A stretch of DNA of 64,000 nt from DASUPK01 sp963804595. GTDB lineage: Bacteria; Actinomycetota; Thermoleophilia; Solirubrobacterales; 70-9. Position numbers and translations under genes: made by a program. Positions 23,053-31,443 of the stretch are shown here, piece after piece (within the stretch, counting starts at the first letter, position 1; every line of letters starts with the position of its first letter). The notes beneath the pieces were generated by a model, which did not search any database, was not told the origin of the DNA, and saw only the letters and a list, made by a program, of their open reading frames with translations. Location of the stretch: assembly GCA_963804595.1 (NCBI GenBank), contig CAWDQZ010000003.1:62001-126000 (forward strand). The letters are read 5' to 3'.

Positions 23053-23388
23053 TCATGCCAACTCCTTGGCCACGTCGCCCGCCTCGCCCTGTTTCTCGAC
23101 AAGCCAGACTTGCGGGTACTCCTTGACCACCGTTTCGTGCTCGGCAGCGATGTGTCCCGGCACTACCGCAAACCGATTCGATCGGGAGCGGGCTTCGTGC
23201 CATTCCCGGCTCGATAGTTGGAAGCGCTCACCGCAATCGACCCGCCAGCACTCACATCGGAAGCCGGCAACCAGCTGGCCGCCTTCAATCCACTCGGCCT
23301 TTCGCTCATTGAGGTCTCGCGAAAAGGCCTCGTTCAACGCGATGCGCACTTCCCTCGACGCAGCTGGGGGATCGGAAGACTCCGCCAC
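23053..23388 (-). CDS. Conserved hypothetical protein
   Basis: 111 residues from a GTG at 23388. It contains LNEAFSRDLNERKAEWIEGG, then FRCECWRVDCGERFQLS with a CxC...C cluster, then RFAVVPGHIAAEHETVVKEY and a tail EKQGEAGDVAKELA. This architecture, a small Cys cluster followed by a VVPGH-EVE-like block, recurs in Thermoleophilia. Its function is unknown; a bound metal is possible. Confidence 0.72.
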   Translation of the reverse strand: MAESSDPPAASREVRIALNEAFSRDLNERKAEWIEGGQLVAGFRCECWRVDCGERFQLSSREWHEARSRSNRFAVVPGHIAAEHETVVKEYPQVWLVEKQGEAGDVAKELA

Positions 23389-23838
23389 CCGGCACCTCTA
23401 CCCGGGCGATCCGGCGTCCAAAACCCTCTGGTCATCGCCCTCGGCGGTTCCGGCGAGTCGAGGCCCTGCTCAGAGGGCGGAGACGCCAGGTTGCTCGGCG
23501 CCTGCCTGGGGCCCGAGCGACTGGCTCACGCTTGCCGCGCTCGCGCCACCGCCCCCGTCTGGGGATAGGCCACCAGTGCTGTAAACCCATGCTTTTCCTG
23601 CGCCTCTAACTCAGGCGGTCCTTCGCCTGCGTCCATAGAGCGCCCTGACTGGCCTATTTGGTACGGGTGGGCAGAGGAGGAGGAAGATTGACCGCCCTCG
23701 GACAGCATCCCTTGCCGTCCAGGGGCGGAGGTGGGCTCCGCGCTGCGGATCCCTGCCCGGGTCCGCGTCAGCAGCGCACACCTGTTTCCCTCCTACCCCT
23801 GAAGGACGGCGCGGGAAACCCCGGAAACCTGACCCGAT
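23389..23838. other. Gene-free stretch before cysK
   Basis: No supportable gene over about 450 bases. Several frames are open, but without start signals or motifs. The right end holds the presumed cysK promoter (TACGCT at 23839-23844, just beyond this interval). It marks the right boundary of the accessory stretch. Confidence 0.5.
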
Positions 23839-23856
23839 TACGCTAGTTTTCTCGAA

Positions 23857-24813
23857 ATGGCCGGGTCGAACGGGACTGCAACCACTCTGCGCGTCGGTGC
23901 TGAGAGCTCCGCCGTCGTCGGCAATACGCCTCTCGTCGCGCTGCCGAGGCTCGGCGCCGATCTCCCGGGCGAGGTGGTCGCCAAGCTCGAGTTCCTCAAT
24001 CCCGGCGGCTCGGTGAAGGACCGCATCGGGGTGGCGATGATCGACGCGGCCGAGCGCGACGGGCTGATCGAGCGAGGCCGCTCGGTGATCGTCGAGCCGA
24101 CCAGCGGCAACACCGGAATCGCGCTGGCGCTCGTCGCCGCCGCCCGTGACTACCGCCTGATCCTGACGCTGCCCGAGGGCATGAGCCGCGAGCGGACGGC
24201 GCTGCTCCGCACCTACGGAGCCGAGGTTCACGAGACTCCGTCTCTGGGTGGAATGAACGAGGCGGTCGACCTGGCGAACCGGCTGGCCGAGGAGCACGAC
24301 GCCTTCATCCCCCAGCAGTTCTCCAACCCGGCCAATCCGGAGATTCACCGCCGGACGACCGCCGAGGAGATCTGGCGGGACCTCGACGGCGAGGTCGATG
24401 CGTTCGTCGCCGGCGTGGGCACCGGCGGCACCATCACCGGGGTCGGCCAGGTGCTGAAGGAGCGGCGCCCGGGGATCCGGGTCGTCGCGGTCGAGCCGGC
24501 GGCCTCGGCCCTCCTCTCCGGTAGCCAGCCCGGCCCCCACAAGATCCAGGGGATCGGGGCCGGATTCGTGCCCGACGTTCTCGACCGAGAGGTGATCGAC
24601 GAGATCGTCGGCGTCAGCGACGAGGAAGCGCTCGACACGGCACGGGCCGCGGCGCAGCGCGAGGGCCTTCTGATCGGCATCTCGGCCGGGGCGGCGGTTC
24701 GCGCGGCGTTGGATCTGGCAGCGCGCGAGGAGATGGCAGGCAAGCGGATCGTCGTGATCGTCCCGGACTCCGGCGAGCGCTACATGTCGCTGCCGTTCTT
24801 CGCCCCCTCCTGA
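23857..24813 (+). CDS. cysK: Cysteine synthase A (O-acetylserine sulfhydrylase)
   Basis: Makes cysteine from O-acetylserine and sulfide using PLP. 318 aa. The PLP lysine is K54 in NPGGSVKDR, the substrate loop is EPTSGNTGIA, and the phosphate-binding GVGTGGTITG and the SAGAAV block follow. The C-terminus IVPDSGERYMS is typical. It is followed 27 bases later by cysE, whose product forms the cysteine synthase complex with CysK. Probably regulated by the CymR-like Rrf2 gene now 8 kb upstream. Confidence 0.96.
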   Translation: MAGSNGTATTLRVGAESSAVVGNTPLVALPRLGADLPGEVVAKLEFLNPGGSVKDRIGVAMIDAAERDGLIERGRSVIVEPTSGNTGIALALVAAARDYRLILTLPEGMSRERTALLRTYGAEVHETPSLGGMNEAVDLANRLAEEHDAFIPQQFSNPANPEIHRRTTAEEIWRDLDGEVDAFVAGVGTGGTITGVGQVLKERRPGIRVVAVEPAASALLSGSQPGPHKIQGIGAGFVPDVLDREVIDEIVGVSDEEALDTARAAAQREGLLIGISAGAAVRAALDLAAREEMAGKRIVVIVPDSGERYMSLPFFAPS

Positions 24814-24827
24814 CGGTCGCCGCTCCC

Positions 24828-24833
24828 TAAGCT
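24828..24833 (+). promoter_or_regulatory. -10-like TAAGCT, 7 bases before cysE
   Basis: TAAGCT followed by TCGGGGC and the GTG start of cysE at 24841; no Shine-Dalgarno spacing is possible. It implies an internal leaderless promoter between cysK and cysE. Confidence 0.45.
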
Positions 24834-24840
24834 TCGGGGC

Positions 24841-25578
24841 GTGCTGGGTCTGGGCACGCTCACACGCGTGACGAAGGAGATTTCGGCGGACGTGGCGTCC
24901 GCCCGTGAGCGCGATCCCGCCGCGCGCGGAATCGGCACGCTCGAGATTCTCACGGGCTGGGCAGGCGTTCAGGCGCTGCTCGCGCACCGTGTCGCGCACG
25001 CCCTCTGGGAGTCCGACGTGCCGCTGGTACCCCGCGCCATCGCCTACACGAGCCGGGCCGTGACCGGCGTCGAGATCCATCCCGCCGCCACGATCGGCTC
25101 TGAGTTCTTCATCGACCACGGCTCCGGCGTCGTGATCGGGGAGACGGCGGAGATCGGGGATCGCGTCACGCTCTACCAGGGCGTCACCCTGGGTGGCACC
25201 GGCTTCGCTCGCGGCAAGCGACATCCGACGCTCGAGAACGATGTCACGGTGGGATCCGGCGCGAAGCTTCTCGGCCCGGTCACGATCGGCCAGAACGCCA
25301 AGGTCGGGGCGAACACAGTGGTCATCGAGGACGTGCCCGACCACACCACGGTCGTCGGCAACCCTGGACACCCGGTACGGGTCGAGGGCAGGAAGGTCGA
25401 GGGCCCTGACACCGACTGGATCCACCTACCGGACCCGATCGCTGAGGCGATGACGGAGCTCTCGCGGCGCATGACGGACCTCGAGCAGCGCCTGGCTCGC
25501 CTCACCGGCGAAGTGGCCGAGGAGGCGGACGTCGCCGAGCTGCGGCCGAAGCAGGGACCGAGCTCCGCCGGCGGTTGA
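24841..25578 (+). CDS. cysE: Serine O-acetyltransferase
   Basis: Acetylates serine with acetyl-CoA, the first step of cysteine synthesis. 245 aa. An N-terminal helical part (LLAHRVAHALWE) precedes a left-handed beta-helix of hexapeptide repeats with IDHGSGVVIGETAEIG and the catalytic HPTLEN loop. The C-terminal coiled segment after residue 200 is longer than in minimal CysE. The start is the GTG at 24841. Its stop TGA overlaps the TTG start of the next gene. Confidence 0.95.
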   Translation: MLGLGTLTRVTKEISADVASARERDPAARGIGTLEILTGWAGVQALLAHRVAHALWESDVPLVPRAIAYTSRAVTGVEIHPAATIGSEFFIDHGSGVVIGETAEIGDRVTLYQGVTLGGTGFARGKRHPTLENDVTVGSGAKLLGPVTIGQNAKVGANTVVIEDVPDHTTVVGNPGHPVRVEGRKVEGPDTDWIHLPDPIAEAMTELSRRMTDLEQRLARLTGEVAEEADVAELRPKQGPSSAGG

Positions 25579-26156
25579 GCATCCACCACACCCTGGGCCT
25601 CGCCGCCTGCGGCGGCGGTGACGACAACAGTGGTAGCGCCGACCAGGACCAGATCACGCAGGCGATCAATGCCGCCGCGACGAGCGGTGACCCGAGCGCC
25701 TGCACGAAGTACCAGACGCTCAAGTTCACCGAGCAGACCAGCGGCGGACAGGGTCAGGCAGCGGTCCAGTCCTGTGAAAAGGGCGCCTCCAACACCGCGG
25801 CAGACAGCATCGACGTGACCGACATCGAGGTCGACGGCGACCACGCCACCGCGAAGGGCAAGGCGACGGGGAGCGTCTTCGACGGGCAGACGATCAATGT
25901 CGCGCTCGTCAAGGAGAACGGCCAGTGGAAGCTCGACGAGTTCAAGGGCTTCGAGGACTTCGACAAGGACGCGATGATCGCCGCCTTCACCAAGCAGCTC
26001 GCCGCCGAGAACGATCCGCCGCCGGCGGTCGACTGCCTGAAGCGGCAGTTCCAGGCCGCCTCGGACGAACAGCTCGAGAGCACCTTCACCGGCGACAACC
26101 CGCAGGCCGAGAATCAGATCTTCGGCCCGTGCGCGAAGTACTTCCAGCAGGGCTAG
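25575..26156 (+). CDS. Putative lipoprotein with clipped signal peptide
   Basis: The only usable start is a TTG at 25575 overlapping the cysE stop, giving MSIHHTLGLAACGGGDDNSG. LAAC is a lipobox, but only 11 residues precede the cysteine and there is no basic n-region or proper hydrophobic core. The mature part (193 aa in all) has paired cysteines (SACTKY and QSCEKG; VDCLKRQF and GPCAKYF) and a DUF4878-like strand pattern (GDHATAKGKATGSVFDG). It looks like a lipoprotein gene whose 5' end was deleted into cysE; export is doubtful. Confidence 0.6.
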   Translation: MSIHHTLGLAACGGGDDNSGSADQDQITQAINAAATSGDPSACTKYQTLKFTEQTSGGQGQAAVQSCEKGASNTAADSIDVTDIEVDGDHATAKGKATGSVFDGQTINVALVKENGQWKLDEFKGFEDFDKDAMIAAFTKQLAAENDPPPAVDCLKRQFQAASDEQLESTFTGDNPQAENQIFGPCAKYFQQG

Positions 26157-26174
26157 GCCGCCCGGCCCCGGGGC

Positions 26175-26180
26175 TATTCT
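26175..26180 (+). promoter_or_regulatory. -10-like TATTCT, 7 bases before the pcrA start
   Basis: TATTCT, then CGGCTTC, then the GTG of the helicase gene at 26188, with no ribosome site. This spacing puts the transcription start at or next to the start codon. Confidence 0.5.
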
Positions 26181-26187
26181 CGGCTTC

Positions 26188-29100
26188 GTGGCCCGAGGCC
26201 AAGAGGAATTGAAGGTCGCGACGGATCAGGCGCCGGAAGAGACGTCCGGCGCCCCCGTCGAGGCCGGGGCGGACCAGATCGAGCGCCTGCTCGCTGATCT
26301 CAATGGGCCGCAGCGCGAGGCGGTCACCTTCGGGGAGGGGCCGCTGCTGATCCTCGCCGGCGCCGGCTCGGGCAAGACGCGCGCGCTCACCCATCGGATC
26401 GCCTGGCTGCTCGCGACCGGTCTCGCGCATCCGAACCAGATCCTCGCGATCACCTTCACCAACAAGGCCGCCGACGAGATGCGCGAGCGGGTTTCCTCGC
26501 TGGTCGGCGGTGTCTCGAGGCGGATGTGGGTGATGACCTTCCATGCCGCCTGCGCCCGGCTGCTCCGCATGGAGGCCGAGCGGCTCGGCTACACGCCTCG
26601 CTTCACGATCTACGACGAGGCCGACTCACTGCGGATGCTGAAACGGGTGCTCGAGGAGCTCGAGGTGGATACCAAGCGCTATCCGCCCCGGGCGATCCGG
26701 GCCCGGATCTCGGACGCCAAGAACCAGCTGATCGACGCCGAGACCTACCAGGAGCAGGCGGGAGGGCCCTTCGAGGACATGGTCGGGCAGGCCTACCGGC
26801 TCTACGAGCGCCGCATGCTCGAGGCCAACTCGATGGACTTCGACGACCTGCTGATGCGGACGGTGAACGTGATCGAGCTCTTCGAGGACGTCCGCCGCCG
26901 CTACCGCGAGCGCTTCCGCTGGGTGCTGGTCGACGAGTACCAGGACACCAACCACGCCCAGTACCGGCTGCTGCAGCTGCTCACAGGCGAGGACGGGAAC
27001 CTGACGGTGGTGGGGGACGAAGACCAGTGCGTGATCGAAGGAACCCTGATAACGATGGCCGACGGGACGAAAAAAGCCGTTGAGGACGTTTCCATGGGCG
27101 ACGAGGTCTTGTCGTGCTACGGAAGCGGCGACTTCAGACCAGCACGCGTCTCGAAGGTGCACCGCAGCCGCAAGAGGGGGGGCACCTCAATTACAACGAA
27201 GGCAGGACGCGAGCTCACCAGCACGGCTGAACACACGCACTTTGCTGGGTATCGCTTGGGAACCACGCCGCAGATGCACATCACCTACCTAATGGCGCAG
27301 AAACAGCGCGGTTTTCGAGTTGGCACGACCTGCGTCTATACCAATGGGCGAAGGAAGCCCATGCTTGGCCTTGCTCAACGGTGTCTGCAAGAGGGAGCCG
27401 ACGCCGGCTGGGTGATTTCCACTCATGCAGACGAAGCCGACGCTCGTACCCACGAGGCGATTCTTTCCACCGCCTACGGGCTTCCTCCACTCCCGTTCTA
27501 CGCCAGAAAAGGCAAGAGCACGAAGGGCGTCGTAGCAAACCAGGAACTGATCGACGAGGTCTTCGAATCCGTGGACACGGAGGCGGGAGGCCTTCAGCTC
27601 CTGGAGGACGAGGGTCTATCACTGCAACAACCACATCACTCGGCGCAAGCGAGTGCCGGATTTCGCCGCAAACTGAGTGTCACATTGTGTGGGGACCGTC
27701 GTGGGTCGCGGCCGATGCACCGCATCGCGATATTCGGCGAGGACCTGGAGGGACGCCAAGCGCTGGAGCAACTCGGGCTCGCCGTGCGACCAGCCCACAA
27801 GGGGTCTAAGACTTGGCGACACGAATCGGCGTTTGCCGACATGGACGAACTCGTTGTGCGGGTCGAGAAGATCAGAGGTGCTCTTGATGTCGATGTGAAA
27901 TGGACGGCACGGCTTGGCGAAAAGGTCCCAGGTCAGGGCAACTCGCTGCCCTTCATTCCAGCTGGATCAGTGCGACCCGGAATGGCGATCTTCGGGGAAA
28001 CAGGCGAGTTCGATTTGGTCACCTCCGTGGCTGATGTGCCCACCGATGGCCACGCCTTTTATGACCTCGACATCGAAGGGACGCACAACTTCATTGCCAA
28101 CGGGCTAATCACGCACAATTCGATCTACGGCTTCCGCGGGGCCGAGGTTCGCAACATCCTCGAGTTCACGATCGACTTCAAGGACGCCCACGTCGTCAAG
28201 CTCGAGCAGAACTACCGCTCGACGGAGACGATCCTCGAGGCGGCGAACGCGGTGATCTCGCACAACACCGGACGGCTGGGAAAGAACCTCTGGTCAGATC
28301 TTGGCGAGGGCGAGAAGATCCACGTCGCCGAGCTAGAGGACGAGCACGCCGAGGCGCGCTTCGTCGCCGGCGAGATCGAGGAGCTGATCGATCAGCAGGG
28401 CCTGAGCCGCGACCAGATCGCGGTCTTCTACCGGACCAACGCCCACAGCCGGGTGCTAGAGGACATCCTGGTCCGCTACGAGTTGCCGTACCAGGTGATC
28501 GGCGGGACCAAGTTCTACGAGCGCGCCGAGATCAAGGACGCGATCGCCTACCTCCAGCTGATGGTCAACCCGGCAGACGAGGTGAGCTTCTCCCGCGTAG
28601 TGAACTCGCCCCGCCGCGGGATCGGGGATACCAGCCAGGGCCGCCTGCGAAACCACGCCAACACCACGGGACGCACGATCTGGGAGATCGCGCTCGAGCC
28701 GGAGGCGGTTCCCGGACTCGGCGCCGCCGCCCTCAAGTCGATCGTTCGCTTCACCGAGCTGATCGAGGAGCTGCGCGCCGAGTTCGAGACCGGATCGGTG
28801 GCCGAACTGCTGCGGGCGCTGCTCGAGCGCTCGGGCTATCTCGATGCCCTGCGCGCCGAGCGCACGATCGAGGCCGAGGGCCGAATCGAGAACCTCGAGG
28901 AGCTCGTGGGGGTCGCGGCCGAATTCGACGCCAACCGGGAGGTCGAGGGCCCGTCCGAGCTGCAGCCGCTGGAGGAGTTCCTGCAGGCGATCTCGCTCTA
29001 CACGGACCAGGACGACCTCGATCGCGGCGAGTCCAAGGTCACGCTGATGACGCTCCACAACGCCAAGGGACTGGAGTACGACGCTGTCTTCATCATCGGC

Positions 29101-29541
29101 TGCGAGGAGGGCGTGTTCCCGCACTCGCGCTCGCTGGAGGAGGGCAACGAGGAGGAGGAGCGCCGTCTCGCCTACGTCGGCATCACCCGGGCCCGGAAGA
29201 GGCTTTGGATGACCCACGCGCGCAGCCGCCGGATCTTCGCGGGCCGCGAGACGGGCTTTCCGTCGCGCTTCCTCTCGGAGCTGCCGGACGAGCTGGTCGA
29301 GCGCGAGGGGACCGAGGAGCAGGCGCTGACCGGCTGGTCGCATGGCGGCAACGGCGCGCCGGGGCCGACGGCCGACTCGTCGCTCTCATTCGCCACCGGC
29401 GACGACGTCACCCATGCCAGTTTCGGCGAAGGCGTGGTCACGGCGGTCGAGCCGGGCGGGGTGATAGTCGTGCGCTTCGCAAGCGATGGAACGGAGCGCA
29501 AGCTGATGGCGGACTACGCACCTCTGAGGAAGGCCGGCTGA
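26188..29541 (+). CDS. pcrA: UvrD/PcrA-type DNA helicase with an intein
   Basis: An SF1 helicase for repair and replication-fork maintenance. The precursor is 1117 aa; without the intein it is 753 aa, the normal PcrA length. Walker A AGAGSGKT is near residues 57-64, and motif II VDEYQDTN follows. Motif III GDEDQ is interrupted after Q280 by the intein and resumes SIYGFRGA at residue 645. Motif IV VKLEQNYRST, motif V TLMTLHNAKGLEY and motif VI YVGITRARKRL are intact. The C-terminal Tudor-like tail DDVTHASFGEGVV binds RNA polymerase in relatives. GTG start without a ribosome site. It overlaps folD by one base. Confidence 0.95.
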   Translation: MARGQEELKVATDQAPEETSGAPVEAGADQIERLLADLNGPQREAVTFGEGPLLILAGAGSGKTRALTHRIAWLLATGLAHPNQILAITFTNKAADEMRERVSSLVGGVSRRMWVMTFHAACARLLRMEAERLGYTPRFTIYDEADSLRMLKRVLEELEVDTKRYPPRAIRARISDAKNQLIDAETYQEQAGGPFEDMVGQAYRLYERRMLEANSMDFDDLLMRTVNVIELFEDVRRRYRERFRWVLVDEYQDTNHAQYRLLQLLTGEDGNLTVVGDEDQCVIEGTLITMADGTKKAVEDVSMGDEVLSCYGSGDFRPARVSKVHRSRKRGGTSITTKAGRELTSTAEHTHFAGYRLGTTPQMHITYLMAQKQRGFRVGTTCVYTNGRRKPMLGLAQRCLQEGADAGWVISTHADEADARTHEAILSTAYGLPPLPFYARKGKSTKGVVANQELIDEVFESVDTEAGGLQLLEDEGLSLQQPHHSAQASAGFRRKLSVTLCGDRRGSRPMHRIAIFGEDLEGRQALEQLGLAVRPAHKGSKTWRHESAFADMDELVVRVEKIRGALDVDVKWTARLGEKVPGQGNSLPFIPAGSVRPGMAIFGETGEFDLVTSVADVPTDGHAFYDLDIEGTHNFIANGLITHNSIYGFRGAEVRNILEFTIDFKDAHVVKLEQNYRSTETILEAANAVISHNTGRLGKNLWSDLGEGEKIHVAELEDEHAEARFVAGEIEELIDQQGLSRDQIAVFYRTNAHSRVLEDILVRYELPYQVIGGTKFYERAEIKDAIAYLQLMVNPADEVSFSRVVNSPRRGIGDTSQGRLRNHANTTGRTIWEIALEPEAVPGLGAAALKSIVRFTELIEELRAEFETGSVAELLRALLERSGYLDALRAERTIEAEGRIENLEELVGVAAEFDANREVEGPSELQPLEEFLQAISLYTDQDDLDRGESKVTLMTLHNAKGLEYDAVFIIGCEEGVFPHSRSLEEGNEEEERRLAYVGITRARKRLWMTHARSRRIFAGRETGFPSRFLSELPDELVEREGTEEQALTGWSHGGNGAPGPTADSSLSFATGDDVTHASFGEGVVTAVEPGGVIVVRFASDGTERKLMADYAPLRKAG
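27028..28119 (+). other. Intein in helicase motif III (364 residues)
   Basis: A protein intron spliced from PcrA. It begins with Cys281 (CVIEGTLITMADG, block A). Block B is TAEH at residues 346-349 with the catalytic Thr and His. Blocks F and G are FYDLDIEGTHNFIANGLITHN, ending His643-Asn644 before extein Ser645. Between the splicing halves lie about 250 residues without a recognisable LAGLIDADG motif; the stretch contains TLCGDRRGSRPMHRIAIFGE and a winged-helix-like RQALEQLGLAVRPAHKGS. Base composition is visibly more AT-rich than the flanking exteins, suggesting transfer. All splicing residues are present, so it should splice. Confidence 0.95.
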
Positions 29542-30410
29542 TGTCGGCGACGGTGATCGACGGCAAGGCGGTCGCCGCCTCCGTCCGCGAGCGGGTGCGG
29601 AGGGAGGTGGCGGAGCTCTCCGCCGACCTCGGTCGCCCGCCCGGACTCGCGACCGTGCTGGTCGGCGACGACCCGGCCTCGGCCATCTACGTGCGCCGCA
29701 AGCACGAGGCCGCCGATCACGCCGGGATCCGCAACTTCGACCACACGCCAGAGGGCTCGATCTCCCAGGAGGAGCTGCTCGATCTGGTCACCGAGCTGAA
29801 CGACAACGACGAGGTCGACGGAATCCTCGTCCAGCTGCCCCTGCCCGAGCAGATCGACGCCGGCGCGATCGTCAACTCGATCGATCCGGCCAAGGATGTC
29901 GACGGTCTGACACCCATCAGCGCCGGCCTGCTCGCCCGCGGGGAGCCGGGGCTTGTCCCGGCCACGCCGCAGGGTGTGATGGAGCTGATCTCCTCGGTCG
30001 GAATTGATCCGGAGGGGAAGGAGGCCGTGATCGTCGGCCGCTCGAACCTGGTCGGTCGGCCTCTCTTCTCCCTGTTGCTCGGCGCGAACGCGACGGTGAG
30101 CGTCTGTCACAGCCGGACGCGAGACCTCGGGGAGGTCTGCCGCCGCGCCGAGATCCTCGTCGCCGCGGCGGGACAGCCGCGGCTCGTCACCGGCGACATG
30201 GTCCGCCCCGGCGCGACTGTGATCGACGTGGGAACCAACCGCACCGACGACGGCCTCGTCGGCGACGTCGACTTCGAGGCCGCCAGGGAAGTCGCCGGAG
30301 CGATCACCCCGGTGCCCGGCGGCGTCGGGCCGATGACCATCGCGATGCTGCTGGTGAACGCGGTCAAGGCGGCCCGCGAGCGCGCCCTGGCCTCGGCGGC
30401 CACCGGCTGA
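29541..30410 (+). CDS. folD: Methylenetetrahydrofolate dehydrogenase / cyclohydrolase
   Basis: A bifunctional one-carbon enzyme: NADP-dependent oxidation of 5,10-methylene-THF and hydrolysis to 10-formyl-THF. 289 aa. The catalytic lysine lies in YVRRKHEAA, the folate site in GILVQLPLPEQ, the cofactor loop in VIVGRSNLVGRP, and the C-terminal PVPGGVGPMTIAMLL is diagnostic. The ATG shares its A with the helicase TGA, so the two are translationally coupled. Confidence 0.96.
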   Translation: MSATVIDGKAVAASVRERVRREVAELSADLGRPPGLATVLVGDDPASAIYVRRKHEAADHAGIRNFDHTPEGSISQEELLDLVTELNDNDEVDGILVQLPLPEQIDAGAIVNSIDPAKDVDGLTPISAGLLARGEPGLVPATPQGVMELISSVGIDPEGKEAVIVGRSNLVGRPLFSLLLGANATVSVCHSRTRDLGEVCRRAEILVAAAGQPRLVTGDMVRPGATVIDVGTNRTDDGLVGDVDFEAAREVAGAITPVPGGVGPMTIAMLLVNAVKAARERALASAATG

Positions 30411-30488
30411 CCCTCCCGGCCGATTTACATTCCCGCGCGTCGGTAGGGTCCCGGCGCTGTCAGACACTCGATCGAGGAGGGCGCGCGA

Positions 30489-30932
30489 ATGATGGGAAGG
30501 CTGTCTCAGGGGCAGATGATCGCGGCGGCAGGAGCCGTTGTTCTGCTGGTCGCGACGTTCCTGCCCTGGATCGGCATCAGCGGCCCGTCGGTCCCGGCGA
30601 ACATTCCCCTGCCGTCGGGCGCCAGCGCGAACACGACCGAGAACATCTGGAAGGGGTCGACGCTCGACATCTATCTGCTGATCACCGGGGTGGTCGCGCT
30701 GCTTCCGGCCCTGATGGCCCTCACCGACAGCGCCGAGGAGTTCTCCTTCATCTCCGCCGCGACCCTGCTGCTCGGAACGGTCGCGGTGATCCTGGTGATC
30801 GCCTTCCTGACGGTGGACTTCCCCGATGGAGCGGATCGCAAGATCGGCGCGTTCATCGCCCTCGCCGCCGCGGTCGTGATCGCCATCGGCGGTTTCCGCG
30901 CGATGCAGGAAGAGGTCGCCGGCGAGATATAG
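30489..30932 (+). CDS. Four-helix membrane protein, paralogue 1
   Basis: 147 residues, starting MMGRLSQGQMIAAAGAVVLL, with helices near 10-28, 60-80, 87-106 and 118-136. A FLPW motif ends helix 1 and LDIYLLITGVVALLPALMAL follows the first loop. The tail ends GFRAMQEEVAGEI. A GAGGAGGG site precedes the ATG. Two similar genes follow in tandem, so this is a small paralogous family of unknown role in the membrane. Confidence 0.75.
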   Translation: MMGRLSQGQMIAAAGAVVLLVATFLPWIGISGPSVPANIPLPSGASANTTENIWKGSTLDIYLLITGVVALLPALMALTDSAEEFSFISAATLLLGTVAVILVIAFLTVDFPDGADRKIGAFIALAAAVVIAIGGFRAMQEEVAGEI

Positions 30933-30991
30933 GCTCGCTTGAACGAGGGCGCGCAGCCGTGGCCCGATAGACCTAGACAGAGGAGGGAAAC

Positions 30992-31429
30992 TTGGACGCG
31001 AACCGCTTGTCTCAGGGGCAACTCGTCGCCGCCATCGGTGCAATCGCCCTGTTCATCATCAGCTTCCTGCCCTGGTTCGATCTCTCGGGAGCGGTGACCG
31101 TCGGCGGGACAACGATCGGCGGATCGAAGAACTTCAACCTCTGGGAGGCCGAGAACCCGCTCGACATCTACCTGCTGATCGTCATCCTGGTCGCGCTCGT
31201 CCCGGCGGCGCTGGCGCTCCTGGGAGATGGCGGCGACGCGCCGATGGCCTCGATGGCGACCGCGCTGCTGGCGGGCGTCGGCACGCTGCTCATCCTCTAC
31301 CAGATCTTCGACACGCCGGGTGACCTCGGACGGAAGATCGGGCTCTTCCTCGGACTCATCGCCTGCGCAGCGATCGCGGTCGGCGGCTATCTCTCCATGC
31401 AGGAGGACGTCGGGGGCGAGCGGTACTGA
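30992..31429 (+). CDS. Four-helix membrane protein, paralogue 2
   Basis: 145 residues from a TTG at 30992, preceded by GAGGAGGG. It shares RLSQGQLVAAIGAIAL, FLPW, LDIYLLIVILVALVPAALAL and the ending YLSMQEDVGGE with the gene before it, clear tandem duplication. Four predicted helices; the loop after helix 1 is rich in Gly, Thr and Asn. Function unknown. Confidence 0.75.
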   Translation: MDANRLSQGQLVAAIGAIALFIISFLPWFDLSGAVTVGGTTIGGSKNFNLWEAENPLDIYLLIVILVALVPAALALLGDGGDAPMASMATALLAGVGTLLILYQIFDTPGDLGRKIGLFLGLIACAAIAVGGYLSMQEDVGGERY

Positions 31430-31443
31430 CCGACCGGGTTCGC

